From assembly GCA_020850535.1 (NCBI GenBank), contig JADZEM010000124.1, positions 1-36,802 of the forward strand: 36,802 nt of DNA, written 5' to 3'. The translations under genes and the position numbers were made by a program. Origin of the DNA: Chloroflexota bacterium (GTDB lineage Bacteria; Chloroflexota; UBA6077; JACCZL01). Positions 31,185-36,802 of this stretch are shown here, in pieces. The first letter of the stretch is position 1, and the number at the start of each line of letters is the position of its first letter. The notes under the pieces are model-generated. The model saw nothing but the letters and a program-made list of their open reading frames with translations, was not told the origin of the DNA and made no database searches.

Positions 31185-32261
31185 ATGGTCGTCGTAACGC
31201 ACCCTGACACCGATCGACTCAGCCCCACTGCCGAGACCCAGGTGGCCGAGCGCACCGCCCAGCGGGCCGGCTTGAAGCTCGGATTCCTGACCCGGCTCGA
31301 AGTGGGCGCGGACCCGGCTGACTCCTACAAGTTCGGCCTGGAGATGTTCGATCTGGCGGAGGAACTCGGCTACGACACCGGCTGGATCGCGCAGCACCAC
31401 TTCCTGAACGGCGCTGGCCGCCTGCCCTCGGTGTTCCCGTTCCTGGCCGCCGCCGCGCAGCGTACGAAGCGCATCAACCTCGGGACGGCCGTCGTGACGC
31501 TGCCGCTGGAGGATCCGCTGCGCGTCGCCGAGGACGCGGCGTTCGTGGACGTCATCAGCGGCGGCCGGCTCCAGCTTGGCGTGGGCACCGGCGGCGATCC
31601 GCTCTCCTTCAACGCCTTCGGCAAGGACGTGAACGCGCGCCGCGAAGCCTACGCCGATGGCCTGCGGCTGATCAAGACGGCGCTGACGGGCCAGCCGGTC
31701 AACGGCACCACGGCGGTGATGTACCCGACCGCCCCGAGTCTGGTGGATCGGATCTGGGAAGCGACGTTCAGCGTGGACGGCGGCGGGCGCATCGGCAAGA
31801 ACGGCAGCGGCCTGCTGCTGGCTCGGACCTCGGCCCACTCCGGCGATCCGGCGGACGTGGTGCAGGCGCCCATCGCCGAACTGTACCAGCAGGAGCTGGA
31901 GCCGCTGGGCATCGCGCCGAGGGTGGGCATGTCGCGGACGGTCTACGTCGCGGCGGACCGGGCCACGGCTATGGAGCACTTGCGCTCGGGCGTCGAGCAC
32001 TGGATCGAGGTGCTGAGCGGCCGAGGCCAGTTCCCGACGGGCCTGACACTGGAGCAGGCGTTCAAGCGGATTCACATCCACTACGGACACCCGGAAGAGG
32101 TCATCGAGAGCATCCGCGACGACAAGCTGTTCGCGATGTCCACGGAGCTGATCTGCCAGGTGCAGCCCGGCGACCCGACCCAGAAGCAGATTCTGAAGTC
32201 GATGGAGCTGCTGGCAACGCAGGTTGCGCCGGCGCTCGGGTGGAAGCCGAACCGGGGCTAA
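31185..32261 (+). CDS. luciferase-like (LLM-class) flavin-dependent oxidoreductase, 358 aa
   Basis: This is a TIM-barrel flavin enzyme of the bacterial luciferase/F420-dependent superfamily: DLAEELGYDTGWIAQHHF near the N-terminus, INLGTAVVTLPLEDPLRVAE, and SGGRLQLGVGTGGD. The substrate is unknown; FMN or F420 use cannot be told apart reliably here. The ATG at 31185 is chosen because GGAGGTGA ends 8 nt upstream; a GTG at 31173 lies inside that ribosome site. It stands alone, followed by repeats and convergent msrQ. A fragment resembling the C-terminal part of another such enzyme lies at 35780-35971. Confidence 0.87.
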   Translation: MVVVTHPDTDRLSPTAETQVAERTAQRAGLKLGFLTRLEVGADPADSYKFGLEMFDLAEELGYDTGWIAQHHFLNGAGRLPSVFPFLAAAAQRTKRINLGTAVVTLPLEDPLRVAEDAAFVDVISGGRLQLGVGTGGDPLSFNAFGKDVNARREAYADGLRLIKTALTGQPVNGTTAVMYPTAPSLVDRIWEATFSVDGGGRIGKNGSGLLLARTSAHSGDPADVVQAPIAELYQQELEPLGIAPRVGMSRTVYVAADRATAMEHLRSGVEHWIEVLSGRGQFPTGLTLEQAFKRIHIHYGHPEEVIESIRDDKLFAMSTELICQVQPGDPTQKQILKSMELLATQVAPALGWKPNRG

Positions 32262-32345
32262 GAAGCGCGGGAGACCCTCCCCCTCGGCGCGGACAGTTCC
32301 AGACCGTGGCATGTTGCTGAGTTGGCATGCTCCCTACAGGTATCA

Positions 32346-32374
32346 GGTCATCCTGAGCGTAGCAAAGGATGACC
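32346..32374. repeat. minimal TCATCCTGAG hairpin
   Basis: GGTCATCCT (32346-32354) is perfectly inverted as AGGATGACC (32366-32374). The sequence, and the downstream TTGCACGCTTT also seen near 132-142, link it to the elements at 14-123 and 8439-8598. It seems a reduced or differently bounded member of that family. Confidence 0.65.
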
Positions 32375-32424
32375 TTGCCGCTTGCACGCTTTGCACAGAG
32401 CGACGGCCTGTCTCTGCCTGGCAC

Positions 32425-32442
32425 TGTGCACGCCCGTGCACA
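32425..32442. repeat. 18-bp palindrome between convergent genes
   Basis: TGTGCACG-CC-CGTGCACA is a perfect inverted repeat with a 2-nt centre, placed between the LLM gene and msrQ, which converge. It could be part of a terminator or a protein-binding site; no T tract follows. Confidence 0.5.
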
Positions 32443-32462
32443 CGAGCAGGCCCGGTAGCCCG

Positions 32463-32505
32463 ACCGGCCTGGGGGGCCGTGGGGACCGGCCTGGGGGCCG
32501 TGGGG
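32463..32505. repeat. two-copy tandem repeat, 22 and 21 bp
   Basis: Units 32463-32484 and 32485-32505 both read ACCGGCCTGGGGG, then CCGTGGGG; they differ by one G in the homopolymer run. It lies 37 bp from the msrQ stop codon. Confidence 0.8.
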
Positions 32506-32541
32506 ACAAAGGGGCCCCGTGGTAGGGTGTGGAGGGCCTTC

Positions 32542-33210
32542 CTACGCCTTCCTCATCTGCCGGCCCCGCAGCCAGAACGCCACCCGCGCCAGCAGCAGCG
32601 CCCCGAGGATCGTGGCGTAGAGCATCGGCTGGCTGATGTCGATCTTGACGCGCCACAGGAAGTGGATCACCGCCAGGATGCCCGCCACGTAGACCAGCTG
32701 GTGCAGGCGCGTCCAGGTCTGGTACCCGAGCCGCCGCACCCACCCGGAGGTGGATGTCCAGGCCAGCGGCACCATCAGCAGCAGCGCCAGGAACCCGACC
32801 GTGATGAACGGCCGCTGCACCACGTCCTCGACGATGATCCCCAGGTCGACGCCCTGATCCAGCACCACGTAGACCAGGAAGTGCAGCAGCGCGTAGAAGA
32901 ACGCCAGCAGGCCGAGATCGCGCCGAAGGCGGATCGGCCAGGTCCAGCCGAACGCCCACCGCAGCGGTGAGCAGGCCAGCCCCGCGATCAGGAACACCAG
33001 CGCGATCAGCCCGAGCTCGTTGATGACCTCGGCAATCGGGTTCGCGCCGAGCGTCCCGCGCACCGTCCCGACGATCATCGCCGCCAGCGGGACCAGCGCC
33101 CCGAGGATCAGGCCCGGCCGCAGCCAGGGCATCGGTGTGCCGCGCCGGGGGGCCGGCCGCGCCGCGCGTGGCCGCGCGCCAGCCGCCAGCAAGGGTGGTG
33201 TCGTCGCCAT
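32542..33210 (-). CDS. msrQ: heme membrane subunit MsrQ (YedZ), 222 aa
   Basis: This is a ferric-reductase-like transmembrane protein with about six helices and histidines typical of MsrQ: H in LLAFFYALLHFLVYVV and two in TRLHQLVYVAGILAVIHFLW. It passes electrons from the quinone pool or a flavin reductase to MsrP for repair of methionine sulfoxide in exported proteins. It directly follows msrP on the minus strand, with a 105-bp gap holding a duplicated segment. The N-terminal ~26 residues are basic and Pro/Ala-rich; an internal ATG (MPWLRPG) is a possible alternative start. Confidence 0.88.
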   Translation of the reverse strand: MATTPPLLAAGARPRAARPAPRRGTPMPWLRPGLILGALVPLAAMIVGTVRGTLGANPIAEVINELGLIALVFLIAGLACSPLRWAFGWTWPIRLRRDLGLLAFFYALLHFLVYVVLDQGVDLGIIVEDVVQRPFITVGFLALLLMVPLAWTSTSGWVRRLGYQTWTRLHQLVYVAGILAVIHFLWRVKIDISQPMLYATILGALLLARVAFWLRGRQMRKA

Positions 33211-33219
33211 CTGTCGCCC

Positions 33220-33329
33220 CGTCTCAGGCTTCCGGAGCCTGCATCAGTACAGCTTGCTGCCACCCTGCCCAGCAGAGCAGCGCCTCCAGCACGTCTCAGG
33301 CTTCCGGAGCCTGCATCAGTACAGCTTGC
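33220..33329. repeat. 38-bp direct repeat duplicating the msrP 3' end
   Basis: The 38 bases at 33292-33329 (CGTCTCAGGCTTCCGGAGCC, then TGCATCAGTACAGCTTGC) recur identically at 33220-33257, offset by 72 bp. The right copy contains the last codons and stop of msrP; the left copy lies in the msrP-msrQ gap, 9 bp before the msrQ start codon in transcription order. An extra copy of the last msrP codons and stop is therefore carried just upstream of msrQ. Confidence 0.95.
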
Positions 33330-34404
33330 GCGGGTCCATGCCGGCGTACAGCTCGGCCACCGATTCGGCGTACCCATTGAACGGGAGCGTCTTGCGCCGG
33401 CCGACCTCGCCGATGCGCCGCTCGCTGGCCTGGCTCCAGCGCGGATGATCGACCTCCGGGTTCACGTTCGCGTAGAAGCCGTACTCGTTCGAGGCCGCCA
33501 GCGCCCAGGAGGTCTTCGGCTGCTCCTGCGTGAAGCGGATCGTGACGATGGACTTGGCGTTCTTGAAGCCGTACTTCCACGGCACGACGAGCCGCAGCGG
33601 CGCGCCCATCTGGTTCGGCAGCTGCCGGCCGTAGACCCCGACCGTCATCAGGGTCAGCGGGTGCATCGCCTCGTCCATGCGGAGGCCCTCGACGTACGGC
33701 CATTTGAGGACCGGCCGCCGCACGCCCGGCATCTGCTTCGGATCGTTCAACGTCAGGAACTCGACATACTTCGCGTTGCTCGTCGGCTCCAGCCGCTTGA
33801 TCAGGTCGGCCAGCGGGAACCCGAGCCAGGGGATCACCATCGACCACGCCTCGACGCAGCGCATCCGGTAGACCCGGTCCTCCGGCGTGAACCAGCCGAG
33901 CAGGGTGTCGATGTCGATGGTCTGGGGCTTCGCCACCTCGCCCTCGACGGCGATCGTCCAGGGACGGGTCACGAGGGTGTGGGCGTTCTGGGCCGGATCG
34001 CCCTTGTCCAGGCCAAACTCATAGAAGTTGTTGTAGGTCGTGACGGACTGGTACGAGGTCAACGCCTCGTCCGTATCGTAGGGGCCGCGCGTGCTGGGGG
34101 CAGTCGGTGGGCCGGCCGCGACAGCGGAAGGCGGCCCACCAGTCGCAGGCTGGCCCCCGGCCGCGGGCTGCTGCCCGGCCGCGGGAGCCGCCCCGGTCCC
34201 CGTCCCCTGGGCCACGGGCGGCGGCTCTGGCGCGTCTGGCGGCGGCTTCATGCCGGCCAGCCAGAGCAGGCTGCTTCCGACCAGGGCAGCCGTCCCGGCC
34301 GTGAGCAACCCGTTCTTCAGGAAGTCTCGGCGGCCCATGAAGGCCGATTCTGGCGTGATCTCGCTGCTGGGCGGCTCTGGTGGCAGGTCTCGCTGGCTCT
34401 GCAT
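33316..34404 (-). CDS. msrP: methionine-sulfoxide reductase Mo subunit MsrP (YedY), 362 aa
   Basis: This is an exported Mo-molybdopterin enzyme of the sulfite-oxidase fold that reduces methionine sulfoxide in extracytoplasmic proteins. A Tat signal ([20 protein letters not shown], residues 24-43) precedes a Pro/Ala/Gly-rich linker (about 53-106) longer than in typical MsrP. The catalytic domain holds C183 ([11 protein letters not shown]), the Mo ligand, and the characteristic [13 protein letters not shown] segment. The ATG at 34404 follows GGAAG; a GTG at 34437 has no support. It is upstream of msrQ, its usual membrane partner. The linker may place the enzyme away from the membrane or cell wall. 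Confidence 0.9.
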   Translation of the reverse strand: MQSQRDLPPEPPSSEITPESAFMGRRDFLKNGLLTAGTAALVGSSLLWLAGMKPPPDAPEPPPVAQGTGTGAAPAAGQQPAAGGQPATGGPPSAVAAGPPTAPSTRGPYDTDEALTSYQSVTTYNNFYEFGLDKGDPAQNAHTLVTRPWTIAVEGEVAKPQTIDIDTLLGWFTPEDRVYRMRCVEAWSMVIPWLGFPLADLIKRLEPTSNAKYVEFLTLNDPKQMPGVRRPVLKWPYVEGLRMDEAMHPLTLMTVGVYGRQLPNQMGAPLRLVVPWKYGFKNAKSIVTIRFTQEQPKTSWALAASNEYGFYANVNPEVDHPRWSQASERRIGEVGRRKTLPFNGYAESVAELYAGMDPRKLY

Positions 34405-34740
34405 GGCTTGTCTTCCGGGCAACGGCGAGCGCCCCACCCCACCCTACCAGGGGGCCTCACCATCCCCGCGACCCCCGATCCCGCGTGCGTCTCCACACCG
34501 CGCACGGGGAGGTAGGAAGAGGCCGCCAGGGCTCGTCCTCGTTTCGCGCCGCCGTCAGGGCCGAGGGCAGCCTGCGCGCGGCGAACCGCGCCGCCACACC
34601 CCCGACAGCGTCACGTACTCGAAGCCTACCACAGCCCGCGCGGCCGTCATCGAAACGTAAGAAGTCGGGTGGGAATGCTCCCCATCAACCCCTCACAACC
34701 TGTGCCCCACGACCCACGACCCACGACCCACGCCCCAGTC
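34405..34740. other. intergenic region upstream of msrP, 336 bp
   Basis: I find no gene. The part nearest msrP (about 34420-34515) is C/G-rich with GGGGCCTCACC and CCCGCGTGCG/CGCGCACGG, resembling a decayed member of the CCCTCACCCCCC repeat family. The distal part carries a short heptamer array, listed separately. Any msrP promoter must lie here but I could not identify one. Confidence 0.5.
34710..34737. repeat. short heptamer array, three perfect CGACCCA units plus a variant
   Basis: CGACCCA repeats three times at 34710-34730, followed by CGCCCCA. It is the same unit as the first three repeats of the 154-223 array and ends 3 bp from the stop codon of the dehydrogenase at 34741. Confidence 0.85.
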
Positions 34741-35679
34741 CTAGCACCAGGGGTCGATCAGGATCTTCCCGCGCTGGCCGGACCGCGCCAGGTCGTACGC
34801 CGTGTCGATCTCCCCCAGCCCGAAGCGGTGCGAGATCATGCGCGTGAGCTGGAGCCGCGGCAACAGTTGTGCCGCCTCCCGAAACGTGGCGACGCCCCCC
34901 GAGCCGTACACCCCTTCGAGCTTCAGTTGCCAGCGGTGGAAGCGCCAGAGCGGAAACGGCATGGTGGCCGTGTCCGAGTTGACGCCCACCATGATGGCCG
35001 TGCCACCCGGCTTGAGCGCCCAGAGGCAATCCACCAGCGGCTCACCGCGCCCGGCCGTCTCCAGCGCGATGTCCACGCCGTCCGGCCCGGCGAACGCCTT
35101 CACCGCGTCCGCGACCGACTCCCGCAGCGGGTCAACCACCGCTGCTGCGCCCAGCTCCAGGGCCAGCGCCCGGCAGCGCTCATCAGGATCGGAGACCAGC
35201 ACGCGGGCGCCACCGAGCCGGGTGAGCTGGGCCGTCATCTGGCCCATCGGGCCGGCCCCGGTCACCAGGGCGGTCATGCCGGGCCGCGGGGCCGCCGCCC
35301 GCACCGAGGCGTAGCAGCAGGCCAGCGGCTCGATGAAGATGACGGTGTCCAGCAGCACGCCCGGCGGCAGCACGACCACCTGCTCGGCCGCGACCACCAC
35401 CTGTTCCGCGAACCCGCCCCGGCTTGAGACCGCCACGACCGTGCCAACTGGCAGATCGGTCACGCCCGGCCCGACGGCCTCGACCGTGCCGCCCCACTCG
35501 TGCCCCCAGACGAACGGGGCCGGCTCGGGCGTCGGGAACAGGCCTTCAGCGTAGTGGACTTCGGTCATACAGACGCCGCACGCATGGACGCGCACGCGCA
35601 CCTGCCCCGGTCCTGGCTCTGGTGTGGGCACGTCCTGGATCTGCTGGGTGGCGCCGCCCAGCCACATCAACTGCCGCAT
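34741..35679 (-). CDS. zinc-type medium-chain alcohol dehydrogenase, short form, 312 aa
   Basis: This is an MDR-family dehydrogenase. Catalytic zinc ligands are visible in ACGVCMTEVH and WGHEWGG, with the usual IEPLACCYASV segment; the Rossmann fold follows (ALVTGAGPMGQMTAQLTRLG, then VLVSDPD). The four-cysteine structural zinc lobe that normally follows GHE is absent: the sequence passes directly from PVGTVVAV to SSRGGFAEQVVV. This makes the protein about 30-40 residues shorter than classical members. The substrate is unknown; sugar alcohol or threonine-type dehydrogenases are relatives. The ATG at 35679 has GAGG about 9 nt upstream. It is a single gene on its strand. Confidence 0.85.
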   Translation of the reverse strand: MRQLMWLGGATQQIQDVPTPEPGPGQVRVRVHACGVCMTEVHYAEGLFPTPEPAPFVWGHEWGGTVEAVGPGVTDLPVGTVVAVSSRGGFAEQVVVAAEQVVVLPPGVLLDTVIFIEPLACCYASVRAAAPRPGMTALVTGAGPMGQMTAQLTRLGGARVLVSDPDERCRALALELGAAAVVDPLRESVADAVKAFAGPDGVDIALETAGRGEPLVDCLWALKPGGTAIMVGVNSDTATMPFPLWRFHRWQLKLEGVYGSGGVATFREAAQLLPRLQLTRMISHRFGLGEIDTAYDLARSGQRGKILIDPWC

Positions 35680-35779
35680 GGTTGCCTCGTCGCTCCCCTG
35701 CTGGATGGCAGCGGTGAGCGAACGTCAAAAGGCCCGGCCACCGCGCGGAGAGGGTAGGCCACCGAAGACCGCCGACGCC

Positions 35780-35971
35780 ATCCCCGACGAGTTCGTGCGA
35801 CCGATTGCGCTCGGCGGCAGCCCGGTCGATGTGCGCGTCCGGATGGATGCACTGATCGCGGCCGGCGCCGACGAGATCGTGGCGTTCCCGCTGGTGGCCG
35901 AGGGCGAGACGGTCCAGAGCACCATCGACCTGTTCGCGGAGGCGTGCGGCCTTCACACGCCCACCGGATGA
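35780..35971 (+). pseudogene. remnant resembling the C-terminal part of an LLM-class oxidoreductase
   Basis: The translated tail IPDEFVRPIALGGSPVDVRV, then RMDALIAAGADEIVAFPL, has the pattern seen near the end of luciferase-like F420-dependent enzymes (D-E-x-V, a G-x-P-x-x-V-x-x-R loop, then an Ala/Gly helix and a strand ending in FP). No matching N-terminal or barrel sequence lies upstream: the preceding in-frame codons overlap the divergent dehydrogenase start and read as low-complexity. It is therefore best seen as a decayed 3' fragment. The rest of 35680-36061 shows nothing else I can support. Confidence 0.5.
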
Positions 35972-36061
35972 CGACTGAGGCTGTCCCGAGGCGCGGGGCG
36001 TTGCCCAGCTTCCGGCCCCCGCGCGACAATGAATGAGGGCGGGCGGCATCAGGAGGGAGCT

Positions 36062-36340
36062 ATGGCAGACGGCGAGGTCAGGGCATTCGGGCAGTACATC
36101 GTGGCCGACCCGGAGGTCTGCCACGGGCAGCTCACATTCCGGGGGACGCGTATCCTCGTGGAAGTGGTCATCCGTCAGATCGCGCGGGGCATGGACTGGG
36201 ACGAGATCGTACGGGAATGGCGCGGGAGTATATCGAAGGCCGCGATCGCCGAAGCCGTGCTGCTTGCAGGATCCGCCCTGCGCGCCAGCGTTGATGAGTC
36301 GCGGCTGGATACGCTGACGCTCGAACGTCGCGCTGGATGA
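36062..36340 (+). CDS. DUF433-family antitoxin, 92 aa
   Basis: The protein has the DUF433 core: YIVADPEVCHGQLTFRGTRI (a beta-hairpin), V-x3-IRQIARGMDWDEIVREW, and a second helix-turn-helix-like segment ISKAAIAEAVLLAGSAL. DUF433 proteins are small DNA-binding antitoxins paired with PIN-like toxins. AGGAGG (36051-36056) lies upstream of the ATG at 36062; an in-frame ATG at 36029 is less well placed. The stop overlaps the next ATG by 4 nt, the tight coupling typical of toxin-antitoxin pairs. Confidence 0.87.
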   Translation: MADGEVRAFGQYIVADPEVCHGQLTFRGTRILVEVVIRQIARGMDWDEIVREWRGSISKAAIAEAVLLAGSALRASVDESRLDTLTLERRAG

Positions 36341-36723
36341 ACATTCTCGACGAGAACGTACCGGCGTCACAACGTGCACTCCTGCTGGCGTGGCGTATCC
36401 GAATCCGTCAGATCGGATTCGAGGTCGCGAGCAAGGGCATCAAGGATGAGCAGATCATCCCGCTGCTGCGATCGCTCGGCCGGGCAACGTTCTTCACTCT
36501 GGATCGGGACTTCGCGGACCCGCGCCTCTGCCATCAGGCCTATTGTCTGGTCTATCTTGATGTCGAGGACTACGACGCGGCCGCAACGGTCCGTCGAATA
36601 CTCAAGCACCCGATGCTGAATACCCAGGCAAAACGGTTCGGCGCGGTCGTCCGGGCAAGCCATACTGGCATACTCATCTGGCGGCGGAACGCCGACGAGC
36701 AAACGCTCTCCTGGCCGTCATAG
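36337..36723 (+). CDS. DUF5615-type PIN-like toxin, 128 aa
   Basis: The N-terminus MNILDENVP carries the first acidic pair (D5, E6), and FFTLDRDF holds the second acidic motif of DUF5615/Mut7-C-like PIN nucleases. Such toxins cleave RNA and are neutralised by the partner encoded just upstream. The order DUF433 then DUF5615 with a 4-nt overlap is the standard arrangement. It is slightly longer than many members (about 110-120 aa), with a C-terminal strand ILIWRRNADEQTLSWPS. Confidence 0.85.
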   Translation: MNILDENVPASQRALLLAWRIRIRQIGFEVASKGIKDEQIIPLLRSLGRATFFTLDRDFADPRLCHQAYCLVYLDVEDYDAAATVRRILKHPMLNTQAKRFGAVVRASHTGILIWRRNADEQTLSWPS

Positions 36724-36733
36724 GCGCAGGTCG

Positions 36734-36802
36734 TCAGCGATCCAGACGGTACTGCACGATGCCGCCGTCCTCGACGCGCTTCACCTCGGGGTGGTCTTCG
36801 GC
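36734..36802 (-). CDS. 3' end of a minus-strand gene running off the window
   Basis: The minus-strand frame ending at TGA 36736-36734 reads AEDHPEVKRVEDGGIVQYRL, then DR and stop, and stays open to the window edge. The charged, low-Pro composition is protein-like. Only 22 residues are visible, so no family can be named. Confidence 0.4.
   Translation of the reverse strand, partial: AEDHPEVKRVEDGGIVQYRLDR

Overview
The window is a very GC-rich bacterial chromosome segment. Its gene set suggests a member of the Chloroflexota (Thermomicrobia/Sphaerobacter-like or an uncultured relative): Corynebacterium-type glycogen synthase, TPR-CHAT with an ECF sigma factor, BTAD regulator, Asp-box secreted protein, DUF433/DUF5615 pair and many short interspersed palindromic repeats. 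An actinobacterial origin cannot be excluded. No rRNA, tRNA, CRISPR array or transposase gene was seen.

Layout. 1-279 holds repeat debris and a heptamer array ahead of a GT4 glycogen synthase (280-1491). 1503-7284 is a DMSO-reductase-type module: a divergent FmdE-like protein with a CRP/FNR-type operator, then dmsA-dmsB-dmsC and a TorD/DmsD chaperone, closed by a clean intrinsic terminator. 7382-14722, all on the minus strand, is the most unusual part: an ECF sigma factor, a 123-aa beta-rich protein, a 1033-aa TPR-CHAT (caspase-like) protein and an S9 peptidase in a row. After a 670-bp repeat nest (one MITE-like element and one TCATCCTGAG-type element) comes a second gene whose C-terminal half is a paralogue of the 123-aa protein. 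A divergent PAS-GGDEF-EAL protein (15153-17183) and a secreted orphan (17286-17894) follow.

18119-25926 carries an iron-type alcohol dehydrogenase with an altered metal site, then a nitrate-reductase-like redox cluster: NarI-like cytochrome b fused to a four-Cys ribbon, a Mo oxidoreductase with a Cys ligand, a four-cluster ferredoxin, a Tat-type Rieske protein, a small two-helix membrane protein and an NNP-type nitrate/nitrite transporter. A near-perfect 79-bp inverted repeat lies between the first two genes of that cluster.

26016-35679 is a mixed region: Asp-box (Ycf48/sortilin-like) secreted protein, BTAD regulator, HAD phosphatase plus hydantoin/Asp-Glu racemase, LLM flavin oxidoreductase, the methionine-sulfoxide repair pair msrP-msrQ and a zinc-type MDR dehydrogenase. 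The right end has an LLM remnant, a DUF433/DUF5615 toxin-antitoxin pair, and the 3' end of a minus-strand gene that leaves the window.

Three molybdoenzyme systems (Dms, nitrate-reductase-like, MsrP) and an FmdE-like protein in 34 kb point to an anaerobic or microaerobic respiratory and redox-repair island. The best candidate for a previously undescribed system is the sigma / beta-protein / TPR-CHAT / S9 peptidase array. All functions are read from motifs by eye; no database search was run.
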